The notes under the pieces: model-generated
Seen by the model: the letters and a program-made list of their open reading frames with translations, nothing else
Database searches by the model: none
What the model was told of the DNA's origin: nothing
Made by a program: the position numbers and the translations under genes
Origin: Bacillota bacterium
GTDB lineage: Bacteria; Bacillota; Clostridia; Lachnospirales; Lachnospiraceae
NCBI GenBank assembly: GCA_023395555.1
Contig: JAEWYQ010000051.1
Coordinates: 232,207-296,206, forward strand
Length of the DNA stretch: 64,000 nt
Direction of reading: 5' to 3'
Shown here: positions 34,888 through 43,292 of the stretch, one piece after another
Layout: each line of letters starts with the position of its first letter
Numbering within the stretch: the first letter of the stretch is position 1

Positions 34888-36479
34888 ACAGCCGTTGCAG
34901 GATTGCCTCGGAAGACAAGCTCAGCCTCGACTCCTCCGTCAATATTGCGAAGCTTCACCTGACAGCCCAGAAAACCCGCATAGTAAGACACCACGTAAAG
35001 CCCCAGCCCATGCCCTTTATTCTGATCCACACTGGTAACAAAGGGGTCGAATACATGGGGCAGCAGCTCTTCATCAATAGTCACACCATAATTGCTGATA
35101 CGAATTCTTTCCTCCTCACAGGATATATGAAGCCGCCCTTCCCCCGGCGTAAAGTAAACCGCATTGGAAATCAGATTATCCAGTATCTTCTTCATCAGCT
35201 CCCTGTCGGTATCAATGCTGAGCGGATGCTTCTCCCAGATCACATCAAGGGCCTTTTCCTCTATCTGGACACGATAATTTCCAAGGCACTCCTCCAGCAG
35301 ATCCGGCAAGGATATACGCTCCAGCTCCAGGTTCCGGGAGCAGTGGTTCAGATAGATAATATCCTCCACAATCCTTTCCATGGACAGAAGCTGTTCCTTC
35401 ACCCTCGGCAAATACTCCTTCACTTCCTTATATCTCCCCACCTCGCTGATCATTCCCTGTACCAGCAGCAGCGCCGCGGAGATGGGAGTCTTCAGCTGGT
35501 GGGAGGATGCCCGGAGGAAGACCTCCTGCCGTTTATTCTCTTCCGCCAGATGCTGGTTCTTAACCTCCAGCTCCCCATAGCTTTCCTGTATTCTCTGATA
35601 TAAACCGTTCAGGCTCTTCCCCAGGCTGCTGATCTCGTCCTTCCCCGTTATCGGAATCGGCTCCAGTCTCAGATCCTTCTCTGCCGCCCGATACTGGGCA
35701 TGTCTGGCCAGCCGGATAATCGGCTGGATAATGTGCCGGGAGAATATCCGGGAGGATACCAGGACCAGCAGCAGGGTAACCGCTACGATCATGGGCAGGC
35801 TTTGAAAAATAATCGGGCTGATCTCTTCTATTCTCGGAGTCATGATGGGCATAACAGTAATATCAATTGTCTCTTCTGTCATTCCTAGGGCAATATAGCT
35901 GGTATAATAATTCTGGCCGTCCGTTACATTTCCCTCAAAGATCATCAGGCTCTCCGATTCCATATGCAGCTTTGAGGAGAGTACCCGAAAAGTATCTTTG
36001 TCCTGAAATAATTCAATATCAAATTTCAGAGGATACTGCTCCAACAATTCAGACATTGCCGGCAGCGTCTGGAGTTCCAGTTCCTCCATGATCTGATCCA
36101 GATTAAAATCCTCTTCCCCAACGGACGAAAGCTCCTTCGTATGGGCTGCATAATACCGGATCTTCTCAAGGAGCTCCTGAAGCCTCCCTTCCTGAACCTC
36201 TACTGTAATCCGGAAAACCTTATTCACTATAAAAATACGGTTCCCTGTCTTTGGAATCTCAATTGTTATGGTCGCAGAGGGATTCTTGACCTCCAGCCGG
36301 TCATAGCTCCTCAGCTCCATATAACCCTCGTGCAGAGTCAGAACAGAGGCATAATTTCTATTTTGCATATAGGATACATACAGGGAGGGAAGCATGAGAA
36401 TAAAATATCCCACAATCAGGGATATCATAATGACGGAGATCAAAGCACTGTAAAGAAAGGTTTTTCTGGATAAGCTCAT
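34884..36479 (-). CDS. Sensor histidine kinase with HAMP domain
   Basis: A 531-residue kinase: first membrane segment about 8-30, an extracellular region of roughly 190 residues, second segment about 228-248, HAMP, then HisKA with the phospho-accepting His in SSHQLKTPIS, N box DNLISNAVYFTPGEG and G box GHGLGLYVVSYYAG. The large extracellular domain distinguishes it from the BceS-type intramembrane-sensing kinases that usually partner peptide-detoxifying exporters. The gene begins 12 bases after the regulator gene. The signal is unknown. Confidence 0.92.
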   Translation of the reverse strand: MSLSRKTFLYSALISVIMISLIVGYFILMLPSLYVSYMQNRNYASVLTLHEGYMELRSYDRLEVKNPSATITIEIPKTGNRIFIVNKVFRITVEVQEGRLQELLEKIRYYAAHTKELSSVGEEDFNLDQIMEELELQTLPAMSELLEQYPLKFDIELFQDKDTFRVLSSKLHMESESLMIFEGNVTDGQNYYTSYIALGMTEETIDITVMPIMTPRIEEISPIIFQSLPMIVAVTLLLVLVSSRIFSRHIIQPIIRLARHAQYRAAEKDLRLEPIPITGKDEISSLGKSLNGLYQRIQESYGELEVKNQHLAEENKRQEVFLRASSHQLKTPISAALLLVQGMISEVGRYKEVKEYLPRVKEQLLSMERIVEDIIYLNHCSRNLELERISLPDLLEECLGNYRVQIEEKALDVIWEKHPLSIDTDRELMKKILDNLISNAVYFTPGEGRLHISCEEERIRISNYGVTIDEELLPHVFDPFVTSVDQNKGHGLGLYVVSYYAGFLGCQVKLRNIDGGVEAELVFRGNPATAV

Positions 36480-36491
36480 TATTACCCCCTT

Positions 36492-37157
36492 CTAAGCCTC
36501 ATCATTAAACTGGTAGCCCACACCGATTACTGTCTTGATATAATTACAGGGCAATTTTTTACGAAGATTTTTTACATGGGCATCTATAATCCGGTCATTG
36601 CCAATATAATCCTCATTGAAGATTCTAAGGATCAGCTGCTCTCTGGTGAAGGCTCTTCCTGCATCCTTTTTCAGCACCTGAAGCAGCAGGAATTCGCTGA
36701 GAGTTAATTGCAGGGGGATATTATTGTAGAACGCCTGGTAGGAGTCCTCATTCAGATACAGCCCTTCTATTTTCTCCTGATTTTTATTAGAAGAGCGGGT
36801 CCTCCGAAGTATGGTCTCCATCCGTTTCAGCAGAATTAAGGGCGAGACCGGTTTAATCACATAATCATCCGCATAGAGGTTAAATGCCTTTACCTGGGTA
36901 TACTCATCATTGATTGCCGTCAGCATAATCACTGCCATATCAGGTTTGGAGCTTCTGATGTATTCCAGCACCTCCAGGCCGCTCTTCTTCGGAACCATAA
37001 TATCCAATACTGCCAGATCAAAAGATGATGCTTCCAGCAGCCGGATGGCAGCTTCTCCATCCTCGGCTGTTGTAACATCGTATTGCTGCAGCCTCATATA
37101 TTCTGCCAGAACCTCCTGTATGGTCGGTTCATCCTCCAGAAACAGCACCTTTACCAT
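36492..37157 (-). CDS. OmpR/PhoB-family response regulator
   Basis: A 221-residue regulator: receiver domain (VLFLEDEPT; phospho-acceptor Asp52 in LAVLDIMVPKKSG) and C-terminal winged helix (LTLSEFLLLQVLKKDAGRAF, IIDAHVKNLRKKL, IKTVIGVGYQF). It pairs with the kinase encoded next and is the likely controller of the ABC exporter downstream. AAGGAAAGGA precedes the ATG, and a near-consensus promoter lies only about 40 bases upstream. Confidence 0.93.
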   Translation of the reverse strand: MVKVLFLEDEPTIQEVLAEYMRLQQYDVTTAEDGEAAIRLLEASSFDLAVLDIMVPKKSGLEVLEYIRSSKPDMAVIMLTAINDEYTQVKAFNLYADDYVIKPVSPLILLKRMETILRRTRSSNKNQEKIEGLYLNEDSYQAFYNNIPLQLTLSEFLLLQVLKKDAGRAFTREQLILRIFNEDYIGNDRIIDAHVKNLRKKLPCNYIKTVIGVGYQFNDEA

Positions 37158-37197
37158 CGCATTCCTTTCCTTTCCGCCAGGGGATATTTATGTATTT

Positions 37198-37226
37198 ATT
37201 ATATCTCCTGGTTGTTGCTTCGTCAA
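37198..37226 (-). promoter_or_regulatory. Promoter of the two-component operon
   Basis: TTGACG (37226-37221) and TATAAT (37203-37198) on the minus strand with a 17-base spacer. The expected start site gives a leader of about 34 bases. Confidence 0.8.
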
Positions 37227-37372
37227 TCATTGCAGAAATGGTAAAATCCATATTATACATAACTATAATAAGGAGTTTTTATTCTGTCCATTTCGTGTTA
37301 TACTGCTTCTATGATAAAGAAAGCAGCAATCAATGAAATCATCGTATCATTTATGATTAACGGAGGTCAGAC

Positions 37373-37612
37373 ATGAGATATTTCAGCAGAACTAATCGAT
37401 TGGCAAATATTCTTTTGGCTTTGAGCGGCATCTGTTTTATGGCCATGTTTATTACTTTTTTCAAGGGGCAGGAACTTCGCTTTTTCTTCTTTCTGGCATC
37501 AACCCTCTTCTCCCTGGTTATTGGCATAGCTCTCAAAGGTATTGTAAAAGATGCAAAAGAGGATCTGGGCATAATCAACAACACGATTCACGGAAGCGGA
37601 AAACCCCTATGA
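37373..37612 (+). CDS. Small two-segment membrane protein, unknown function
   Basis: A 79-residue protein with two hydrophobic segments (about 11-30 and 36-56), a short polar link containing FKGQELR, and a hydrophilic C-terminus KDAKEDLGIINNTIHGSGKP. GGAGGTCAGAC precedes the ATG. It is divergent from the response regulator and 25 bases upstream of a truncated regulator gene on the same strand. No recognised family. Confidence 0.7.
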   Translation: MRYFSRTNRLANILLALSGICFMAMFITFFKGQELRFFFFLASTLFSLVIGIALKGIVKDAKEDLGIINNTIHGSGKPL

Positions 37613-37637
37613 TGTTCACAGCCGAGGATATAATTTT

Positions 37638-38054
37638 ATGAAAATAGACAGGCTCCTTGCCATAACCATGTACCTTTTGAACAGAGGAACGGTCAGCGCA
37701 TCAGCGCTGGCGGAACGGTTCGAGGTATCCAAACGTACGATACAGCGTGATATTGACGCGTTGAATCAGGCCGGTATCCCCATTATATCCACCTACGGCA
37801 AGGAAGGCGGCTATGAGATCATGGACGGTGTCCTCCGGCTTGATCTCTGTTCCGAATATGAACATACCGGTTTCATCCGGGAATTGCTGATCCTTTGTAC
37901 CACTGATTTTTTTCTGCTATTCGGCACGGATCAGATTATAACAAAGGCGGTTCCCATTGCTTCGGACAGACTTCAAATCCTTTCGGAACTTAATTTCCGG
38001 CCTTGTGAGCTTCCCGGACGCGCACATTCATGGTGTCTGGAACGGGCGGAATAA
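37638..38054 (+). pseudogene. YafY-type HTH regulator, truncated (lacks WYL domain)
   Basis: The first 65 or so residues, MKIDRLLAITMYLLNRGTVS to GKEGGYEIMDG, match the N-terminal DeoR-like helix-turn-helix of YafY regulators, which are normally about 300 residues with a WYL ligand-binding domain. After that point the remaining 70 residues (VLRLDLCSEYEHTGFIRELL...) match nothing I recognise in that family, and the reading frame ends at 138 residues. This looks like a deletion or rearrangement that joined the HTH to foreign sequence; it may still bind DNA. The start has no good ribosome site. Confidence 0.6.
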
Positions 38055-38105
38055 CAAACAGCCGGCAGGGCTCATCATGAGTCCCTCCGGCTGTACTGTT
38101 CTTTG
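38055..38105. terminator. Bidirectional terminator
   Basis: Arms ACAGCCGG (38058-38065) and CCGGCTGT (38087-38094) with an inner AGGGCTCAT/ATGAGTCCCT extension, between convergent genes; TGTTCTTT follows on the plus strand. Confidence 0.75.
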
Positions 38106-38657
38106 CTATTCGGCCAGCCAATATCCTTCCTGATTCCTGTCCAGAAGCTGCTCCGACACCATGTCCCGGCGAATGGTACAGAAATCATCATAGTAATCGG
38201 CAATCATGATATTCACTTCGCGCTCACTATAGATTTTCCCCGGCTCAAAGGCCTTTGCTATCTCCTCCAGCACAATCCGTTCCTTCTTCCGCTGCGCCGG
38301 AATCGATTTCAGCTTTCCATATTCAAAGAAAGCGCTGATTACCTTCTGACGATACTGGGCATCTCTCCGGGACTGCAGCTCTGCCTCGTCGGATTCCTCC
38401 TTGATAATATCGATCATATTCGCCATGAAAATCTCCTTTCGGAGCGAATACATGGTATAATACTGATTTTTATAAGAGGTGACCGCACCCACATCCAGCA
38501 GCTTCTTTAGATGAAATGAAATAGTGGGGGGTGTCAGTCCCAGCCGCTCAGCCAGGCGCTCCACATACATATCTTCCATAACCAGGGATTTTAATATTTG
38601 AAGCCTGGATTTATCCGACAGACATTTAAAAAGTTTTATTGCTTCTGCTTCTGTCAT
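38106..38657 (-). CDS. ArsR-family regulator with DUF2087 domain
   Basis: A 183-residue protein: ArsR winged helix (about 1-80; FKCLSDKSRLQILKSLVMED, GLTPPTISFHLKKLLDVGAV) and a C-terminal DUF2087 domain (KKERIVLEEIAKAFEPGKIY, SEREVNIMIADYYDDFCTIR). No Cys pair for metal sensing is present in the HTH, so this is not a classic arsenic sensor. It overlaps the upstream gene by four bases (ATGA). It is likely an autoregulator: a perfect 18-bp palindrome overlaps the operon promoter. Confidence 0.9.
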   Translation of the reverse strand: MTEAEAIKLFKCLSDKSRLQILKSLVMEDMYVERLAERLGLTPPTISFHLKKLLDVGAVTSYKNQYYTMYSLRKEIFMANMIDIIKEESDEAELQSRRDAQYRQKVISAFFEYGKLKSIPAQRKKERIVLEEIAKAFEPGKIYSEREVNIMIADYYDDFCTIRRDMVSEQLLDRNQEGYWLAE

Positions 38658-39031
38658 TGTTTGTCCCCCCAGATTTCTTTCATTGAGGAACGTATCTCTT
38701 CCAATGTCTCCAGCTTGATACTTTCAATATGCAGCTTTTCCACATCTCCAAATTGCTCGGCCTTTTTATAGGAATCTCTCCAGGCAGAAGGCAATTCCTC
38801 CATCTTCTGCAAATAAAACTTCTGAACAGCCTCCGGATCATTGGTACCCTTTGCAGATTTTAATGCAACGGTAAATACACTCTTGAAAATATCATAGACA
38901 TTGGCACGAATCTTTTCAAAAACCGCCTCATCCTTCCGCCCGTCGTCCAACAGCGCATTCCTGTGCCGGCTGCATTCCTCAATTTTTCCGTCAAAATATG
39001 AGAATACAACCTCTTTTTCTACATCGTTCAT
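38654..39031 (-). CDS. Hypothetical helical protein encoded with the ArsR regulator
   Basis: A 125-residue, highly charged, mostly helical soluble protein (MNDVEKEVVFSYFDGKIEEC, DIFKSVFTVALKSAKGTNDP, SAWRDSYKKAEQFGDVEKLH). I do not recognise the family. Its stop codon overlaps the ArsR-type regulator start, so the two are translationally coupled and probably functionally linked, possibly as a regulator and its partner or sensor. A consensus promoter lies about 90 bases upstream. Confidence 0.75.
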   Translation of the reverse strand: MNDVEKEVVFSYFDGKIEECSRHRNALLDDGRKDEAVFEKIRANVYDIFKSVFTVALKSAKGTNDPEAVQKFYLQKMEELPSAWRDSYKKAEQFGDVEKLHIESIKLETLEEIRSSMKEIWGDKQ

Positions 39032-39116
39032 AATAGCCTCCCCTTGTCCATTACGGCATACACTGCCTTATATTCTAATAAAATCGCCATAAAACATATG
39101 CATTTTATTCACTTTA

Positions 39117-39144
39117 ATTATACACATATATTCCAGGATGTCAA
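39117..39144 (-). promoter_or_regulatory. Consensus promoter of the ArsR operon
   Basis: TTGACA (39144-39139) and TATAAT (39122-39117) on the minus strand with a 16-base spacer. Confidence 0.8.
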
Positions 39145-39177
39145 TATCTAATTAGATATTTATATAATTAATTATAT
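39143..39177. promoter_or_regulatory. Palindromic operators overlapping the ArsR operon promoter
   Basis: A perfect 18-bp palindrome AATATCTAATTAGATATT (39143-39160) overlaps the first two bases of the -35 box, and a second perfect 16-bp palindrome ATATAATTAATTATAT lies at 39162-39177. A 12-bp inverted pair (39158-39169, 39185-39196) encloses the second. Binding of the ArsR-type protein here would block the promoter; this is inference. Confidence 0.6.
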
Positions 39178-39310
39178 TTATTTTAATTATATAAATGTCA
39201 TTTTCCGTACGTGCTTTATGAGATCGATATATGTAATCTATGGATGACTGTATGATTTTGGATAAATGGACCATACTAATCAGAAAGATATATTGCAGGA
39301 GGTACTCGAA

Positions 39311-39418
39311 ATGCGGACAAACGAACTTAAATTTTTCCGTGGCTTAATTCATGGCTTGGCCATCAGCCTGCTGCTGTGGGTCAGCATCATCACCGGTATT
39401 TATTTTGCTTTTCACTAA
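39311..39418 (+). CDS. 35-residue single-pass membrane protein
   Basis: A short reading frame starting MRTNELKFFRGLIHG, followed by one hydrophobic stretch (about residues 15-33) and ending FAFH. GCAGGAGG lies nine bases before the ATG, a strong ribosome site. The charged head and single hydrophobic segment are typical of regulatory small membrane proteins. It stands alone, divergent from the ArsR operon and convergent with the sortase gene. Function unknown. Confidence 0.6.
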   Translation: MRTNELKFFRGLIHGLAISLLLWVSIITGIYFAFH

Positions 39419-39437
39419 AACTTTCCCCACTTCTCCA

Positions 39438-39472
39438 TACAGGGCCCCCTTATTTTATGAGGGGACCCTGTA
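39438..39472. terminator. Hairpin at the 3' end of the sortase gene
   Basis: Arms TACAGGG-CCCC and GGGG-CCCTGTA with a T-rich loop. The sortase stop codon lies in the loop. No long U-run follows on either strand. Confidence 0.4.
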
Positions 39473-40220
39473 CTTTATCAGCATATACAAACAGGCGCTT
39501 ATCCCTGTTCTTTGCAATGGATTCAAACGGATAACAAGTATACATAATTAAGACCTCTTCTCGGGAGGACAAGATCCCATCCATCTGTCTCTGCGCGTCT
39601 TCCGCACTCATTACCAGCATCTCTTTCACCACATAACGATATTCTCCATAATTGGTTCTGCAGGTTACGATATCTCCTTCCTCTATTTTCTCCAGCGGTT
39701 TAAAAAAGCTCGTATTATGTCCCGAAAGCAAAATACTGCGTCCAAAGCCCGGAAGAAAGCTTCCTGTATACTGGCCGACACCGGAATGCAGGATTTCTTT
39801 GGTATCCCCCCAGTAAACCGGAGCCTCCAGCTGTATCCTGGCACAAAAAAGCATGGCATAATGCATTCCCAAATCCGGAAATTGCAGCTCATTCATTGAA
39901 ACCGTTTCTACTTCCTGTTCATCGGCTTCCTGTGCCCCATTGGCATCCGCCCCTTCTCCCAGTCTGAAACCCGCTGTTCCATAAGGAGACTTACCATCCT
40001 CCAAAGCCCGGGTTCCTTCCTCTGCAGAAAGCTCCGGCTGATAGATCGATTTCAACTCCGGACCGATCCCTATATCCTCTTTTCTTGACACCATAGAATT
40101 AATACCATACAAAATATTAATTCCCGGAAACATGAGCTTTAATATAATTCCGCATCCCACCAGCAGGAGAAGGAATGAGAAGCACAGATATACCAGCCCT
40201 CGAAACATTTTTCTCTTCAT
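39450..40220 (-). CDS. Class D-type sortase
   Basis: A 256-residue transpeptidase anchored by an N-terminal membrane segment (about 8-28). The catalytic His is in ILLSGHNTSFF, the Cys in IMYTCYPF and the Arg in RDKRLFVYA, the order His-Cys-Arg of an active sortase. Sequence flavour and length suit class D (about 200 residues plus a linker rich in acidic residues). It would attach LPXT-type proteins to the cell wall; no such substrate is encoded in the window. The gene overlaps its upstream neighbour by four bases, so the two form a unit. Confidence 0.9.
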   Translation of the reverse strand: MKRKMFRGLVYLCFSFLLLLVGCGIILKLMFPGINILYGINSMVSRKEDIGIGPELKSIYQPELSAEEGTRALEDGKSPYGTAGFRLGEGADANGAQEADEQEVETVSMNELQFPDLGMHYAMLFCARIQLEAPVYWGDTKEILHSGVGQYTGSFLPGFGRSILLSGHNTSFFKPLEKIEEGDIVTCRTNYGEYRYVVKEMLVMSAEDAQRQMDGILSSREEVLIMYTCYPFESIAKNRDKRLFVYADKVQGPLIK

Positions 40221-40936
40221 CTGGCCCCATCTCCGGTATCTGCTCCGACTATCTGATCCGCCATTATCCCTGCCCGCAGATCCGCTATCAATCTCTCCAT
40301 GATCGCTTCCTTCTCTTCCTCTGATAATCTGCTTTTCTTGGGCTGTTTCTTATATTTCATTATTTTCTTCCATCGAAGGTATATGCTTCCAGCAGCGTAT
40401 AAGAATATACAAGCGGCAAAAACGGACAAAAGCACCCCTCCGCCTATAAGCACCGGCTGGTATTCAAAGCCCGTCTGTTTGATTGTGTTCTTCGCGAGAT
40501 AGACCTCTTCTCCCTCCGGATCCGTAATATTAACACTTCCGTTCGAAAGGTCAAGAGTGACAGAATAGCCAATCTCTGAAGCTGCTTCGCTGACCAGGGT
40601 CAGTAATTTCAGCGCAGTCTCCGGGCTCTGGACATTCATCACATCCTGAATATCCATATCCTCCATAAGGCGGGACACCTCATTCCATTTTTCCACAACC
40701 GCCTCTGCCTGCTCCATGGTAAGATCCGTTTTATTTCTGATTAACTCATTCTCTATTTGATTTAAATACGCAACCGGAATATATCTTGTCTCTCCATCCA
40801 CTTCCAACCCTGTACTCAGCTTGTCCAGAAGTATTTCTTCCGCCTCCGACAGTCCTGTTGCAGCCAGCGCCTGCCTCGGGCTGGATATTAATAATCCTGC
40901 ACTGACAATTAAAATTAGCAAATAATATTTCTTCAT
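40217..40936 (-). CDS. Exported membrane protein coupled to sortase, unknown function
   Basis: A 239-residue protein with a cleavable-looking signal peptide (about 1-25, ending RQALA), an extracellular helical/beta domain of about 140 residues (LSEAEEILLDKLSTGLEVDG, VTLDLSNGSVNITDPEGEEV), one membrane segment (about 167-190) and a basic cytoplasmic tail rich in Lys and Glu. It overlaps the sortase start by four bases. Genes of this shape next to class D sortases suggest a sortase accessory role. No LPXTG motif is present. I do not recognise a named family. Confidence 0.7.
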   Translation of the reverse strand: MKKYYLLILIVSAGLLISSPRQALAATGLSEAEEILLDKLSTGLEVDGETRYIPVAYLNQIENELIRNKTDLTMEQAEAVVEKWNEVSRLMEDMDIQDVMNVQSPETALKLLTLVSEAASEIGYSVTLDLSNGSVNITDPEGEEVYLAKNTIKQTGFEYQPVLIGGGVLLSVFAACIFLYAAGSIYLRWKKIMKYKKQPKKSRLSEEEKEAIMERLIADLRAGIMADQIVGADTGDGAR

Positions 40937-41137
40937 CCTTCTGCCTCCGTCTTCTTCCTGTGATTTCCATGGGCACCCATAACTTTAATGTTAATTTTAA
41001 CCGGATTGCTCTGAAATTATTCATGATAACGGCTCTATAATAAATGCACGTCATCCAAACAAACATTAAAATGGCTCAAAACATAGTAATGCGGGATTCA
41101 GAGAATCCCGCCCCAACTATTGACACAGAGCCTATAA
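40937..41137. other. Intergenic region between sortase and opp operons
   Basis: Holds the presumed promoter of the sortase operon (not clearly defined) and a perfect hairpin GCGGGATTC/GAATCCCGC at 41091-41111 without a U-run. Nothing else seen. Confidence 0.4.
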
Positions 41138-41190
41138 AGTAAAGAAAAATAGGGAGATGGTAACGTATTAAATTACGTTACCATCTCCCT
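41138..41190 (-). terminator. Terminator of the oligopeptide transporter operon
   Basis: Perfect 17-bp arms AGGGAGATGGTAACGTA (41151-41167) and its complement (41174-41190), followed on the minus strand by TTTTTCTTTACTTT. Confidence 0.9.
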
Positions 41191-41249
41191 TATGAATAAT
41201 TTATAATTTTACAGCCTGTCGCACCAAAAGCCTGTGCTTTAACACATAA

Positions 41250-42191
41250 CTAAAGCTCCTTACGGTACCTCGCTTCCTCCGCTTTATTTGCCCAGACAAA
41301 GTGCCCCGGTAAAATTTCCACGAAAGAGGGTTTATCGGTTGAATAGTCATGGATTGATTCATCATAAACGATCAGCTGCTTATTCCGCTCGATCTCAGGA
41401 TCTGGGACAGGTACAGCGGATAAAAGCGATTTGGAATAAGGGTGCAGGGGATGCAGGAACAATTCCTCCGCTTCCGCCAGCTCCACAATTGTCCCCCGGT
41501 GGATGACTGCGATGCGGTCGGAAATAAACCTGACAACGGAAAGGTCATGTGCGATAAAAAGGTAAGTCAGGTCTTTTTCCTGCTGGAGCCGTTTCATCAG
41601 GTTCAGCACCTGCGCACGGATCGACACGTCCAACGCGGAAATCGGTTCATCTGCGACCACTAGCTCCGGGTTCATTACCAACGCCCGGGCAATACCAATC
41701 CGTTGACGCTGACCGCCGGAAAATTCATGGGGATAACGGGTCAAATGCTCCGGGAGCAGACCAACTTCTGAAATCATCTTTGTAATCTTGTCCAGCCGGT
41801 CCGCATCGTTTTTATATAAATGGAAATTATACAAGCCTTCCGAGATGATGTATTCGATGGTTGCCCGCTCGTTCAGGGAAGCAGCCGGGTCTTGAAAGAT
41901 CATCTGGATGCTTTGGATGACTTCCTCATTTTCTTTCCTGGATAGTTTTCGGTTAACCTTCTTCCCCTTAAAAAGGATATCTCCTTCACTCGTTTCCTTC
42001 AAGCGCACGATAGCACGGCCGATGGTTGTTTTTCCTGAGCCGGATTCCCCCACGAGGGAAAAGGTTTCACCTTTGTAGATATCGAAATTGATGTTATTGG
42101 CAGCTATAAATTTTCTTCGGCCTACGCCAAAAGAGATTTGGACATTTTTAAGCGATAATAGAACTTCTTTTTTACCCTTGATCTCACTCAT
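41250..42191 (-). CDS. oppF: Oligopeptide ABC transporter ATP-binding protein OppF-like
   Basis: A 313-residue ATPase: Walker [15 protein letters not shown], signature [14 protein letters not shown], Walker [14 protein letters not shown], and the oligopeptide C-terminal motif [20 protein letters not shown]. It overlaps the OppD-like gene by four bases. It powers uptake of peptides (or, in some members, nickel or oligosaccharides) by the system encoded in this operon. Confidence 0.93.
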   Translation of the reverse strand: MSEIKGKKEVLLSLKNVQISFGVGRRKFIAANNINFDIYKGETFSLVGESGSGKTTIGRAIVRLKETSEGDILFKGKKVNRKLSRKENEEVIQSIQMIFQDPAASLNERATIEYIISEGLYNFHLYKNDADRLDKITKMISEVGLLPEHLTRYPHEFSGGQRQRIGIARALVMNPELVVADEPISALDVSIRAQVLNLMKRLQQEKDLTYLFIAHDLSVVRFISDRIAVIHRGTIVELAEAEELFLHPLHPYSKSLLSAVPVPDPEIERNKQLIVYDESIHDYSTDKPSFVEILPGHFVWANKAEEARYRKEL

Positions 42192-43282
42192 TTCGAATCC
42201 TCTCCTTCCGGCAAATGTTTATAGACCCCATTGTGACTGACCAAGGCTTTCATTTTCTCATCAAGATTACGGATTCCTTCCGGCATCTCCACTTTGGGAG
42301 CACGTGGATCCAACAACCAGGTTTTGGCCGAATGAGTCTCGCTTACAGAGAAGAATGGGGGTTCCTCTTCAAAATCAATTTTCATCGCGTACGGATTACG
42401 CGGCGCAAAAGCATCCCCTTTTATTTCATGGTATAAGGAAGGCGGTGTTCCGGGAATCGAGTACAGCTCCTCCCCTTTAATCCCCAGTTGGGGCAAGGAA
42501 GATAACAAGCTCCAGGTATAGGGGTGCTTCGCGTCGAAGAAGATTTCATCGACTGTTCCGTATTCTACGATTTGGCCGGCATACATGACCGCAACTTTGT
42601 CCGCGACAGATGCCACCACCCCAAGGTCATGTGTAATATAAATTGTCGTAAACCCATAATCTTTTTGCAAGCTCTTAATAAGGTCAAGGATCTGTGCCTG
42701 AATTGTAACATCCAGAGCAGTTGTTGGCTCATCACAGATTAAGATTTTGGGACGACAAGCCAACGCAATTGCAATTACAATACGCTGACGCATTCCACCG
42801 GAATATTCAAAGGGGTAATCATTGAAACGTTTCGATGCGTCGAGGATGCCCGCTCTCTCCATCAGTTCGATAGCCATCTGTTTTGCTTCAGCACTGCTTT
42901 TTTTCTGATGCTTCTCAATCACTTCCGTAATCTGTGATCCAATCGTACGAATTGGGTTCAAAGATGTCATTGGATCCTGGAAAATCACAGCAATCTGAGT
43001 ACCTCGGATTTTCTCCCAGTCTTTGTTCCGTTTCAATTCCGTCAAATCCTGACCGTTATATATAATATGGCCTTGGTCAATATATCCATTGGAATCCAAC
43101 ATACCGGTGAAGGTTTTCGTCAAGACAGATTTACCTGATCCTGATTCACCAACTATTGCCAGGGTTTCATTTTCATTAAGGTCAAGAGACACGTTTCGGA
43201 CAGCTGTCAGAATACGGTCACGTACTTTAAATTTGACCATAAGATTTTGTGCAGATAAGATTGGTTCTTTTTTTATCGCCAT
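42188..43282 (-). CDS. oppD: Oligopeptide ABC transporter ATP-binding protein OppD-like
   Basis: A 364-residue ATPase: Walker [15 protein letters not shown], signature [15 protein letters not shown], Walker [14 protein letters not shown]-terminal [17 protein letters not shown] and [20 protein letters not shown], where the family often has a Cys-containing loop. GAGGAGG precedes ATG 43282; the 20 codons upstream overlap the permease gene and are not needed. Partner of the OppF-like ATPase. Confidence 0.93.
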   Translation of the reverse strand: MAIKKEPILSAQNLMVKFKVRDRILTAVRNVSLDLNENETLAIVGESGSGKSVLTKTFTGMLDSNGYIDQGHIIYNGQDLTELKRNKDWEKIRGTQIAVIFQDPMTSLNPIRTIGSQITEVIEKHQKKSSAEAKQMAIELMERAGILDASKRFNDYPFEYSGGMRQRIVIAIALACRPKILICDEPTTALDVTIQAQILDLIKSLQKDYGFTTIYITHDLGVVASVADKVAVMYAGQIVEYGTVDEIFFDAKHPYTWSLLSSLPQLGIKGEELYSIPGTPPSLYHEIKGDAFAPRNPYAMKIDFEEEPPFFSVSETHSAKTWLLDPRAPKVEMPEGIRNLDEKMKALVSHNGVYKHLPEGEDSK

Positions 43283-43292
43283 ATTTTCCTCC

